From assembly GCA_023388965.1 (NCBI GenBank), contig JAEWFF010000071.1, forward strand, positions 1 through 64,000: a stretch of DNA of 64,000 bases, written 5' to 3'. The first letter of the stretch is position 1, and every line of letters starts with the position of its first letter. The notes beneath the pieces are model-generated. The model was not told the origin of the DNA and searched no databases. It was given only the letters and a program-made list of their open reading frames with translations. Below, in pieces: positions 32,535 through 40,977 of the stretch. The position numbers and the translations under genes were made by a program. The stretch comes from Pseudomonadota bacterium. GTDB lineage: Bacteria; Pseudomonadota; Alphaproteobacteria; Rhizobiales; Methylopilaceae.

Positions 32535-33140
32535 ATGCGATTTCGCGTTGCGTTTCTTCTGGCGCTCGGCTCGTTCGGCGCGGTCGCGCAGGCCCAGCCG
32601 CCCCTGCCCGTCGCCGCGATAATGCCCGCGGTCGCCAATCTTCCGACGGTCGAGCCCGGGCAAATCCAGCTCACGCCGGATGCAGTGAAGCGCTTCCTCG
32701 CGAGCCTTCCATCCGTCGTGGCGCTGGCGCGTCAGCTGGACGCCGAACAGGGGCGCCATCACCCCGTGCGCATCGATGAGAATCTCGGTGTTCTTCTGGT
32801 GCCGCACCTGTTCGTGCCGCTTATCGCCGAACGTGTGAACCGCGAATTGCAGAGCTTCGGCTTCAAGGATTACGGAGAGTGGGCCGATATTGCCTATTCG
32901 ATCGGCCTTGCTGCTGAGGCGAGCGATTTTACCGGCTCGATCGATCTTGCCGAACAAAAGGAAGGCCTGCGCCGCGACATCGAATCCGACGCCAGGCTGA
33001 GCGCGGACGAAAAGAAGGCGGCTCTTGAGGATATAGACCGCAAATTCGCGGCGCTTGCGCTCTCCGAACCGCGCCCCGGCAACCGCGAGGCGGTGGCGCC
33101 CTTCCTCCAGCAGCTTCGCGCCGCAGCGACAGGCGGCTGA
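32535..33140 (+). CDS. Secreted protein of unknown function
   Basis: A 201-residue product with signal peptide MRFRVAFLLALGSFGAVAQAQ. The mature part is mostly helical: LTPDAVKRFLASLPSVVALARQL, then FKDYGEWADIAYSIGLAAE and a charged helical C-terminus ADEKKAALEDIDRKFAALAL. I cannot name a family; the layout (signal, helical domain, segments around FxxYxEWxxIAYSIG) suggests a periplasmic helical protein. It precedes the CoA-binding protein by 40 bases. Confidence 0.65.
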   Translation: MRFRVAFLLALGSFGAVAQAQPPLPVAAIMPAVANLPTVEPGQIQLTPDAVKRFLASLPSVVALARQLDAEQGRHHPVRIDENLGVLLVPHLFVPLIAERVNRELQSFGFKDYGEWADIAYSIGLAAEASDFTGSIDLAEQKEGLRRDIESDARLSADEKKAALEDIDRKFAALALSEPRPGNREAVAPFLQQLRAAATGG

Positions 33141-33180
33141 GAACTTCCTATATTCTTCACGTCACGCAAGGGAACGCATC

Positions 33181-33624
33181 ATGGCGATCGATGGTCTGCA
33201 GGATTCCGACATCCGCGATATTTTCGACAATGTCCGTACCATCGCGGTCGTGGGCGCGAGCAGCAATCCCGACCGCCCGTCGCATTATGTCTCGGCCTTC
33301 CTCCAGAGCCACGGCTTCAGGGTGGTTCCGGTCAATCCGGGCCTGGCCGGGCAGGAACTTCTCGGCGAGAAAGTCTATGCGTCGCTCGGCGAGATTCCCG
33401 GGAAGATCGACATGATCGACGTGTTCCGCGCAGCGGACGCCGTTCCGGGCATCGTCGATGAGGCGCTGGCGCTCGATCCCGTACCGCCGGTGTTCTGGAT
33501 GCAGCAGGGCATCATCCATGAGGAAGCCGCGCAAACGGCACGCGCGAAAGGCGTGACGGTCGTCATGGACCGTTGCCCGCGCGTCGAGCTTCCGCGCCTC
33601 GGGATCAAAGGCCCGAAAGCCTGA
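33181..33624 (+). CDS. CoA-binding domain protein (YccU-like)
   Basis: A 147-residue Rossmann-fold protein: TIAVVGASSNPDRPSHYVSAFL, VVPVNPGLAGQELLGEKVYASLGEIPGKIDMIDVFR and VFWMQQGIIHEEAAQTARAKGVTVVMDRCPRVE. It matches the single CoA_binding domain family. Binding of CoA or another nucleotide is likely; the role is unknown. In many alphaproteobacteria it sits beside methionine genes, but not here. Confidence 0.88.
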   Translation: MAIDGLQDSDIRDIFDNVRTIAVVGASSNPDRPSHYVSAFLQSHGFRVVPVNPGLAGQELLGEKVYASLGEIPGKIDMIDVFRAADAVPGIVDEALALDPVPPVFWMQQGIIHEEAAQTARAKGVTVVMDRCPRVELPRLGIKGPKA

Positions 33625-33645
33625 GAGGCGGCCCAAAGCCGCCTC
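33625..33645. terminator. Convergent hairpin
   Basis: GAGGCGGC and GCCGCCTC pair around CCAAA between the convergent CoA-binding and glycine-zipper genes. No T-run follows on either strand, so it may be a weak or Rho-assisted terminator. Confidence 0.4.
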
Positions 33646-33660
33646 CCCCGAAGTACCTGA

Positions 33661-33981
33661 TCAGCAGGGACGATTGGCGACCCGAACGATCGACCCGTCC
33701 GGATATTCGTAATAACAACGGCCGCGCGAATTGTAGTAGAAGCCCTGCCTGCGGGAGCGATAACGGTCGCGCTCGGCCGCGCTGCCGATGATCGCCCCCG
33801 TCGCGCCGCCGATGATGGCACCCGCCGCGGCCCCGCCGGCCTTGCCGGTCGCCGCCCCGCCGATAATGGCACCCGCGCCGGCACCGAGAAGGCCGCCGAC
33901 AAGACCCCCGTCCTGCGCCGAAGCCTGCGGAACGGCCGCCGCGAAGAGCAGCGCAACAGCCAGAATGAATGTCCGGATCAT
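33661..33981 (-). CDS. Glycine-zipper outer-membrane-type protein
   Basis: A 106-residue product with signal peptide MIRTFILAVALLFAAAVPQASAQ. The middle is a glycine zipper, LVGGLLGAGAGAIIGGAATGKAG and repeated GAIIGGATGAIIGSA, typical of small proteins inserting in or lying against the outer membrane; the end is Tyr/Arg-rich with CYYEYPDGSIVRVANRPC. A GGGGACC ribosome site precedes the start. Function unknown. Confidence 0.78.
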   Translation of the reverse strand: MIRTFILAVALLFAAAVPQASAQDGGLVGGLLGAGAGAIIGGAATGKAGGAAAGAIIGGATGAIIGSAAERDRYRSRRQGFYYNSRGRCYYEYPDGSIVRVANRPC

Positions 33982-34024
33982 GGTTGGTCCCCTTGCCTGT
34001 GCGCCGCATCGCGGTGCGAAAACA

Positions 34025-35647
34025 TCATGCCGCTTCCGTCGCCGTCTCGCCACCGCGGATTGCCTTTTTCACCCGGATCGGCAGGCGTGAGGAAACCGGA
34101 TCGACCGCCTGGATGAGTTCCAGGAACAGTTCGCCCGGCAGCGGCGGCGAAAACACATATCCCTGCGCGGCGTCGACTCCGTGTTCGCGCAGATACGCGA
34201 TCTGCTCGAAGGTTTCGACGCCTTCGGCGACGAACTCGATGTTCATGTCGGCGGCGAGCTTGACCAGAGTATCGATGATCGCCGTCGAATATCTGTCCGT
34301 ACCGATGGCATCGGTGAACATCTTGTCCATCTTCATCTGATCGACACCGAGCTTCAAAAGATAGGACAGGCCGCCATGGCCCGTTCCCACATCGTCGAGC
34401 GCGATGCGGATGCCGAGTTCCTGAAGCTTGGCGATGATGACCCGCGCCGCCGCAAGATTGGGAAGCTGCTGGCGCTCCGTCACTTCGAGGACGATCTGGT
34501 TGAGATTGATGTCCGCGCCGGAGAAAATCTCCTCGACGTCGCGCACGATGCGCATGTCGTTGAAATGATCCGCCACCAGATTGAACGACATTTTCAGGTG
34601 CGGACGGACGCCATAAGCCCGCCCCATCTCGTCGCGCGCGCGCGTCATCAGGCTGCGGGTGATCTCGAAGATCTGGCCGGTCGCCTCGACCAGCGGAATG
34701 AAGGTCGAGGGTCCTTCGATCTTTTCGCCCCGTCGGCGCCGCACCAGAACCTCGCAGCCGATCAGCCGTCCTGTACGTATGCACATGACCGGCTGATAAT
34801 ACGGAATGAAGTCGCCGTTGCGGATGGCGTTCTCGATCTCGCGGACCGGCCCCTCCATCTGCCGCGAGACGGCCAACGCGCCGAGAACGCTGACGAGCGC
34901 GAGCACGATGCCGCCAGCATTGCCCCAGATGAAAAGTTCGCGGTAGCTCCGCCACAAGGCCGTGGACGGCACGGTGACGGTCATGGCGATGGGATAGCGC
35001 TCGGACATCACCTGCGTCTGGAGAGCCGGAACGCCCTCGACCACCATGTCCGGATGCGACAGGCGGCTGGCGACGAGGGTGCCGTCGACAATGGAAATCC
35101 GGGCCACGAAATCCGCCTGCAGCCGCCCTATGACGACCGCCGGGACCATCTCCCTGCCCGGAATCAGCAGCGAGGCATGCCAGCCATCGGGAAAGCGCCA
35201 CAGAAGCTGCAGGGATTTGGGTCCGCGCTCGCCGCCGAAATCGGCCGCCGCGAATTTCACGTTGCGGTGCGAGGTATCGTGCAGCGCGGTGACGGTGCGC
35301 ACCACGCGCGGAGCCTCTCCCGGCGAGCAGACCGGATTGCCGAACGGATCGACAATGCTGATTTCACTTACGAAAGGCGCCTTGAGAATGGCCCGGCCGA
35401 GACCTGCGATTACATCCTCGGAACAGGAGGCATGCTCCGATTTGATCGCAAAGGCCACGAGCTGGGTCATGGCCTCGTCGAGCTTGTTTTCGGCAAGGCG
35501 CAGCATGCTGGCCGCAGCGTCACGGATATCTTCCCGCCCGTGGACGCTAATATTGAGCCACAGCAACAGGTTAAGACCAATAAGGGGGGCAAATGCAATC
35601 GCGCCGGCAAGCAGCACGGTCTTCCATCTGCTCTTCGAGCGCCTCAA
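34025..35647 (-). CDS. CSS-motif EAL-domain c-di-GMP phosphodiesterase
   Basis: A membrane protein of about 540 residues. It has a first membrane segment (VLLAGAIAFAPLIGLNLLLWL), a periplasmic domain of about 180 residues with HASCSEDVIAGLGRAIL and DPFGNPVCSPGEAPR, matching the CSS-domain pair of Cys, a second membrane helix (GNAGGIVLALVSVLGALAVS) and a C-terminal EAL domain. The catalytic set is complete: E in GCEVLVR, N in MSFNLVADHF, E in LEVTER, DD in ALDDVGTG, K in MKMDKMF, E in AEGVET, Q in AAQGYVF. It should hydrolyse c-di-GMP, with output sensed through periplasmic thiols. The start is uncertain: TTG 35647 has AAGGG upstream; TTG 35677 gives a longer form. Confidence 0.9.
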   Translation of the reverse strand: MRRSKSRWKTVLLAGAIAFAPLIGLNLLLWLNISVHGREDIRDAAASMLRLAENKLDEAMTQLVAFAIKSEHASCSEDVIAGLGRAILKAPFVSEISIVDPFGNPVCSPGEAPRVVRTVTALHDTSHRNVKFAAADFGGERGPKSLQLLWRFPDGWHASLLIPGREMVPAVVIGRLQADFVARISIVDGTLVASRLSHPDMVVEGVPALQTQVMSERYPIAMTVTVPSTALWRSYRELFIWGNAGGIVLALVSVLGALAVSRQMEGPVREIENAIRNGDFIPYYQPVMCIRTGRLIGCEVLVRRRRGEKIEGPSTFIPLVEATGQIFEITRSLMTRARDEMGRAYGVRPHLKMSFNLVADHFNDMRIVRDVEEIFSGADINLNQIVLEVTERQQLPNLAAARVIIAKLQELGIRIALDDVGTGHGGLSYLLKLGVDQMKMDKMFTDAIGTDRYSTAIIDTLVKLAADMNIEFVAEGVETFEQIAYLREHGVDAAQGYVFSPPLPGELFLELIQAVDPVSSRLPIRVKKAIRGGETATEAA

Positions 35648-35788
35648 TTCAGCCCTTCCCCAAACGAATCCGAACAAACGCAGTAAAGTGATAATGGCTT
35701 AACCGGGTCTAAATGAACCTGGCTCGGCCATTGCTTGTCGGGGCGATGGGTGTTTGGAAAAATGTACGCAAGGGCAAGGAGCTAACCG

Positions 35789-36694
35789 ATGCAGGCCCTG
35801 TTCATTGGCCATACCTACATCGACATCACGTTCATTTGCGACCAATTGCCCACCGGCGACGACAAGACGCTGGCGGACGATTACGCGGTGTCTTTCGGCG
35901 GCAATGCCGTCACGGCCGCATTCTGTTGCGCCAAGCTCGGCGTGGTGCCCGATCTTCTGACGACGCTCGGCGATGACTGGCTGTCACGCATGTTCCGCGA
36001 CATGGCCTCGCGCTATTCGATCCCGCTTCATTCGCGCAAGGTCCGCGAGGCATCGCTGTCCTTCATCATGCCCAATAACGGCAAGCGCGCCATCGTGCGC
36101 TGCCGCGACGACGATCACCTGCACCCGTTCCCGACCCTGAACCTCAATGGCTGCCGGGCGCTTCACCTCGACGGACACCAGCCGGACGCTGCCCTGCATT
36201 ACGCCAGGCTCTGTCGCGACGCCGGAATGCTGACCTCGCTCGACGGCGGCGCGGTGCGGGAGAACACCGAGGAACTCCTGCATTTCATCGACATCGCCGT
36301 CGTATCCGAGCGCATGTGCGAGCAGATGAATCTCACCCCCTATGAGATGCTCGAATATTTGAAGGGCAAGGGCGTGAAGATCGGCGCCGTGACGCTCGGC
36401 GAACGCGGGCTCGTCTGGTACGACGAGAACGGGGCCGCCCGGGAAACCGCGGCGCTGGCCGTTCCGTCCGAACGCGTCATCGACACCAATGGCGCCGGCG
36501 ACATCTTCCACGGCTCCTACATGTATTCGTGGCTGACACGTCCCTACGCCCAATGGGCCGAGCATTTCACCTTCGCCCGCGCCGCCTCGGCCCATTCCGT
36601 CCAGCATCTGGGAATCGAGGAGAGCCTGCCGCGTTTGCAGGACATCGACTACACTGCGCGGATGCTCAAGGAAGTGGCACGCAAGGCGAGTTGA
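35789..36694 (+). CDS. PfkB-family carbohydrate kinase
   Basis: The 301-residue kinase has the PfkB signature pair: FGGNAVTAAFCCAKLG near the N-terminus and DTNGAGDIFHGSYMY near the C-terminus, holding the catalytic Asp. AAGGAGCTAACCG precedes the ATG. It phosphorylates a sugar or nucleoside with ATP; the substrate is unknown. It stands alone between the EAL gene and maeB. Confidence 0.88.
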   Translation: MQALFIGHTYIDITFICDQLPTGDDKTLADDYAVSFGGNAVTAAFCCAKLGVVPDLLTTLGDDWLSRMFRDMASRYSIPLHSRKVREASLSFIMPNNGKRAIVRCRDDDHLHPFPTLNLNGCRALHLDGHQPDAALHYARLCRDAGMLTSLDGGAVRENTEELLHFIDIAVVSERMCEQMNLTPYEMLEYLKGKGVKIGAVTLGERGLVWYDENGAARETAALAVPSERVIDTNGAGDIFHGSYMYSWLTRPYAQWAEHFTFARAASAHSVQHLGIEESLPRLQDIDYTARMLKEVARKAS

Positions 36695-36699
36695 TCTGC

Positions 36700-36731
36700 A
36701 TCCCGGCAGTGACTAAGGCCGCTGCCGGGAT
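36700..36731. terminator. Convergent hairpin between PfkB kinase and maeB
   Basis: ATCCCGGCAG (36700-36709) pairs with CTGCCGGGAT (36722-36731), a perfect 10-bp stem with a 12-base loop. No T-run, but the position between convergent genes fits a shared terminator. Confidence 0.5.
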
Positions 36732-36740
36732 ACATACACC

Positions 36741-39020
36741 CTATCTTCCCTGTGCTTCGACGACGGCGAGTGCGGTGACGTTGACGAGGCCGCGGGCGGT
36801 GGTCGTCGAGGTGACGATCTGGGCGGGGCGCGCGGCGCCGATCAGGATCGGGCCGACCGGCAGGCCGTCGGCGATTTCGCCGACGAGCTGGAAGGCGATC
36901 TTGGCGGCGTCGAGCGTCGGCATGATGAGCAGATTGGCCTCGCCCTTCAGCCGCGAGGCGGGGAAGATGCGCTCGCGCAGGCCCTGGTTGAGCGCGACAT
37001 CGGCGTTCATCTCGCCCTCGATCTCGAGATCGGGCACCCGCTCCTTCACGAGACGCAGCGCCTCGCGCATCTTGCGCGAGGAGCGCGTGTCCCGCGAGCC
37101 GAAATTGGCGTGGCTCAGCAGCGCGACCTTGGGCTGCAGGCCGAAGCGGCGCACGACCTCGGCGCTGAGAATGGCCTTGTCGGCGATCTCGGCAGCGTCG
37201 GGATCGGTGCTGACATAGGTGTCGGCGATGAAGAAGGCGCCGCGCGCCGTGATCAGCAGCGACAGAGCGGTGTAATCGGCGATGCCGGGCGATTTGCCGA
37301 GCACGTCGTCGATCGTCTTCAGATGGTTGGGATAGCGGCCCTCGAGGCCGCAGATCATCGCATCCGCATCCCCACGCCGCACCGCGAGCGCCGCGATCAC
37401 GGTCGCATCGGTACGCACGATGGTGCGGGCAAGATCGGGGGTGACGCCGCGCCGTCCGGCAGTCTCGAGATAAAGCGCAACATAATCGCGGTAGCGCGGA
37501 TCGTCTTCCGGATTGATGATGTCGAAGTCCGCGCCGGGCTTCAGCGCCAGGCCGTAGCGCTGCAGGCGCATGTCGATGACCGCCGGGCGCCCGATCAGGA
37601 TCGGCCGGGCGAGGCCCTCCTCGACCGCGACCTGGGCGGCGCGCAGGGTCCGCTCGTCCTCGCCCTCGGCATAGATGACGCGTTTGGGGTTTTGCTTGGC
37701 CGCCTGGAAGATCGGCTTCATCACGAAGCCGGAGCGGAACACGAAGCGCTCGAGCGTCTCCTCATAGGCCTCGAAATCGGCGATCGGGCGCCGCGCCACG
37801 CCCGATTCCATCGCCGCTCTGGCAACCGCCGGGGCGATGCGCAGGATCAGGCGCGGATCGAACGGATTGGGGATCAGGCTTTCGGGGCCGAACAGCTGGT
37901 GCTCGCCGCTATAGGCCTTGGCGACGACATCCGAGGAGGCCTCGCGCGCCAGAGCCGCGATCGCCCCCACCGCCGCCTGCTTCATCTCCTCGTTGATCGC
38001 CGAGGCCGCGACATCGAGCGCGCCGCGGAAGATGAAGGGAAAGCACAAGACATTGTTGACCTGGTTCGGAAAGTCCGAACGCCCGGTGCAGATCATCGCG
38101 TCCGGGCGCACCGCACGCGCGGCATCGGGCATGATCTCGGGCACCGGATTGGCGAGCGCCATGATGAGCGGGCTCGGCGCCATGTCCTTCAGCATGTCCG
38201 GCTTCAGCACATCGCCGGCCGAGACGCCGAGAAAGATGTCGGCGCCGCCGATCACATCGCCGAGGGTGCGGGCCTCGGTCTTCTGGGCGTAGACCGCGGT
38301 CCATTTGTTCATCGCCGTATTGCGGCCCTCATAGACCACGCCGTCGATGTCGGTGACCCAGATGTTCTGGCGCCGCGCGCCCATGCTGACCAGAAGATTG
38401 AGGCTGGCGGTCGCCGCCGCCCCCGCCCCCGAGGTGACGATCTTGACCTCGGACAATTTCTTGCCGGCCAGTTCGAGCGCATTGACGATCGCCGCCGCGA
38501 CGATGATCGCGGTGCCGTGCTGGTCGTCGTGGAAGACCGGAATCGTCATCCGCGCCTTGAGCCGCTCCTCGACCTCGAAGCATTCCGGCGACTTGATGTC
38601 CTCGAGATTGATGCCGCCGAAGGTCGGCTCGAGCGCGGCGACGACCTCGACCAGGCGGTCCGGATCGAGCGCATCGACCTCGATGTCGAACACGTCGAGC
38701 CCGGCGAACTTCTTGAACAGGACCGCCTTGCCCTCCATCACGGGCTTCGACGCCAACGGCCCGATATTGCCGAGCCCGAGCACCGCGGTGCCGTTCGAGA
38801 TCACCCCGATGAGGTTCTGCCGCCCCGTCAGCTCCGCCACCTCGCCCGGATCATCCGCAATCGCCTCGCAGGCCGCCGCCACACCCGGCGTGTAGGCCAG
38901 CCCGAGATCGCGCTGCGTGCCCAGCGGCTTGGTCGGCTGGATCTCAAGCTTGCCAGGCTGCGGATAACGATGAAACGCCAACGCCGCCTTGCGCAATTCG
39001 TCCGTCAAATTCGAAGCCAT
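36741..39020 (-). CDS. maeB: NADP-dependent malic enzyme with phosphotransacetylase-like domain
   Basis: The 759-residue hybrid enzyme. Malic enzyme part (residues 1-430): AYTPGVAAACEAIADDP, GTAVLGLGNIGPLASKPVMEGK, FHDDQHGTAIIVAAAIVNAL, GAGAAATASLNLL and ALANPVPEIMP. C-terminal part (about 435-759) resembles phosphotransacetylase: RVIYAEGEDERTLRAAQVAVEEGLARPILIGRP, PNHLKTIDDVLG and SHANFGSRDT, but usually is not catalytic. It converts malate to pyruvate and CO2, making NADPH. The gene uses GAG and CTC more and A/T-ending codons less than its neighbours. Confidence 0.95.
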   Translation of the reverse strand: MASNLTDELRKAALAFHRYPQPGKLEIQPTKPLGTQRDLGLAYTPGVAAACEAIADDPGEVAELTGRQNLIGVISNGTAVLGLGNIGPLASKPVMEGKAVLFKKFAGLDVFDIEVDALDPDRLVEVVAALEPTFGGINLEDIKSPECFEVEERLKARMTIPVFHDDQHGTAIIVAAAIVNALELAGKKLSEVKIVTSGAGAAATASLNLLVSMGARRQNIWVTDIDGVVYEGRNTAMNKWTAVYAQKTEARTLGDVIGGADIFLGVSAGDVLKPDMLKDMAPSPLIMALANPVPEIMPDAARAVRPDAMICTGRSDFPNQVNNVLCFPFIFRGALDVAASAINEEMKQAAVGAIAALAREASSDVVAKAYSGEHQLFGPESLIPNPFDPRLILRIAPAVARAAMESGVARRPIADFEAYEETLERFVFRSGFVMKPIFQAAKQNPKRVIYAEGEDERTLRAAQVAVEEGLARPILIGRPAVIDMRLQRYGLALKPGADFDIINPEDDPRYRDYVALYLETAGRRGVTPDLARTIVRTDATVIAALAVRRGDADAMICGLEGRYPNHLKTIDDVLGKSPGIADYTALSLLITARGAFFIADTYVSTDPDAAEIADKAILSAEVVRRFGLQPKVALLSHANFGSRDTRSSRKMREALRLVKERVPDLEIEGEMNADVALNQGLRERIFPASRLKGEANLLIMPTLDAAKIAFQLVGEIADGLPVGPILIGAARPAQIVTSTTTARGLVNVTALAVVEAQGR

Positions 39021-39038
39021 GGGGTCCTTTCCGGTCGG

Positions 39039-40844
39039 TCAGTCTGCTTTAGGTTCCGGCAGGTTCACCCGAATATGCAGTTCGCGCAATTGCTTCGGCG
39101 TGCCCGGAGCCGGAGCGCCCATCAAAATATCCTCGGCGCGCTGGTTCATCGGGAACAGCGCAACCTCGCGCAGATTGTCGACGCCGCAGATCAGCATGAC
39201 GATGCGGTCGACGCCGGCGGCCATTCCGCCATGCGGCGGCGCACCATACTGGAAGGCGCGGTACATGCCGCCGAAACGCTCCAGCACCGTCTCTTCCGTG
39301 TAGCCGGCAACCTCGAACGCTTTCACCATGGCCTCCGGCCTGTGATTGCGGATGCCGCCCGATGCGATCTCATAGCCGTTGCAGACCACGTCGTACTGGA
39401 ACGCCTTGATCTTCAGGGGATCGGTGCCGTTCAGCGCGTCGAGGCCGCCTTGCGGCATCGAGAACGGATTGTGCGAGAAATCGACCTTCTTCTCGTCCTC
39501 GTTCCATTCGTAGAACGGGAAGTCCACGATCCAGGCGAGTTCGAACCGGTCCTTGTCGATCAGGCCAAGCTCGTCGGCGATCCTATCGCGTGCAAGGCCC
39601 GCAAGCTTCGCCGCCTTGTCTTCCGCGCCTGCGGAGAAGAACACGGCATCGCCCGGCCCGATTCCGGCCGCGCGGGCAATCTCGGCCTGAACATCGGCCG
39701 GGATGAATTTCGCAATCGGCCCCTTGCCGGTCAGAACGCCGGATTCATCGTCGAACACGACATAGCCGAGGCCCGGCGCGCCCTCGCCGCGCGCCCAGTC
39801 GTTCAGCTTGTCGAAGAACGAGCGCGGCTGCGCCGCCGCGCCGGGGGCCAGGATGGCACGCACCACGCCGCCGCCCTTCACGACATTCTTGAACGCGTTG
39901 AACGTCACGTCCTCGCGCTCGAAGAATGTGCTTACATCGGCGATGACGAGCGGGTTACGCAGATCGGGCTTGTCCGAGCCGTATTTCAGCATGGCCTCGG
40001 CATAGGGAATGCGCGGGAAAGTGGGCGTCACCGGCTTGCCATCCGCGAACTCCTCGAAGATGCCGCGCATGACCGGCTCCATCGTGGCGAAGATGTCTTC
40101 CTGCTCGACAAAGCTCATTTCGAGATCGAGCTGGTAGAACTCGCCCGGCAGGCGGTCGGCGCGCGGGTCCTCATCGCGGAAACACGGCGCGATCTGGAAA
40201 TAGCGATCGAAGCCCGCGACCATCAGAAGCTGTTTGTATTGCTGCGGCGCCTGCGGCAGCGCGTAAAAGCTGCCGGGATGGATGCGCGACGGCACGAGGA
40301 AGTCGCGCGCGCCTTCGGGCGAGGATGCCGTGAGGATCGGCGTCGCAAATTCGGTAAAACCCGCTTCCGTCATGCGGCGGCGCATGGCCGATACGACGCG
40401 CGTGCGCGTCATGATGTTCCTGTGCAGCGTCTCGCGGCGCAGATCGAGGAAGCGGTAGCGCAGGCGGATATCTTCCGGATAATCCGGCTCGCCGAACACC
40501 GGCAACGGCAGTTCACCGGCCGGGCCGAGGACTTCGACATCTTCGATGAACAGTTCGATCTGCCCGGTCGGCAGATCGGCGTTCTCGGTGCCGCCGGGGC
40601 GCCGGCGTACCTTGCCCTCGAGGCGCACCACCCATTCGGACCGCAGCGTTTCCGCCAGCTTGAAGGCCGCCGAATCCGGGTCCGCCACGCATTGGGTCAA
40701 GCCGTAATGGTCGCGCAGGTCGATGAACAGCACCCCGCCATGGTCGCGGATGCGGTGGCACCAGCCGGAAAGCCGGACGTTCTGTCCGATATGCTCCTCG
40801 CGGAGCTGGCCGCAGGTATGGGTGCGGTAGCGGTGCATGGTCAT
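39039..40844 (-). CDS. aspS: Aspartyl-tRNA synthetase
   Basis: The 601-residue class II synthetase of bacterial type: OB-fold anticodon domain (GWCHRIRDHGGVLFIDLRD), motif 2 FRDEDPRADR, a GAD insertion domain in the middle and motif 3 GGMAAGVDRIVMLICG. The GWCHRIRDHGG segment carries His where discriminating enzymes such as that of E. coli have Asn, as in non-discriminating forms that also charge tRNA-Asn; this is inference. Starts at 40844 or the ATG 40838. It is divergent from rnd. Confidence 0.97.
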   Translation of the reverse strand: MTMHRYRTHTCGQLREEHIGQNVRLSGWCHRIRDHGGVLFIDLRDHYGLTQCVADPDSAAFKLAETLRSEWVVRLEGKVRRRPGGTENADLPTGQIELFIEDVEVLGPAGELPLPVFGEPDYPEDIRLRYRFLDLRRETLHRNIMTRTRVVSAMRRRMTEAGFTEFATPILTASSPEGARDFLVPSRIHPGSFYALPQAPQQYKQLLMVAGFDRYFQIAPCFRDEDPRADRLPGEFYQLDLEMSFVEQEDIFATMEPVMRGIFEEFADGKPVTPTFPRIPYAEAMLKYGSDKPDLRNPLVIADVSTFFEREDVTFNAFKNVVKGGGVVRAILAPGAAAQPRSFFDKLNDWARGEGAPGLGYVVFDDESGVLTGKGPIAKFIPADVQAEIARAAGIGPGDAVFFSAGAEDKAAKLAGLARDRIADELGLIDKDRFELAWIVDFPFYEWNEDEKKVDFSHNPFSMPQGGLDALNGTDPLKIKAFQYDVVCNGYEIASGGIRNHRPEAMVKAFEVAGYTEETVLERFGGMYRAFQYGAPPHGGMAAGVDRIVMLICGVDNLREVALFPMNQRAEDILMGAPAPGTPKQLRELHIRVNLPEPKAD

Positions 40845-40977
40845 TAGGAATCCTGGAAACGACGCTGTCAGCGGAGGCGGGACAGGGCCACGTCCTCCGC
40901 CTTTTTGTCAACCGGACGCGGGCCGCAGCGACAATCTTAAGGGTGCCGCCGGGGACGGACTCAGTTATATGGCGGGC

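Noticed and set aside
37110..40847. 1245-codon open frame on the plus strand over maeB and aspS
   Set aside because: Shadow frame crossing two real genes and their gap; no domain in its translation.
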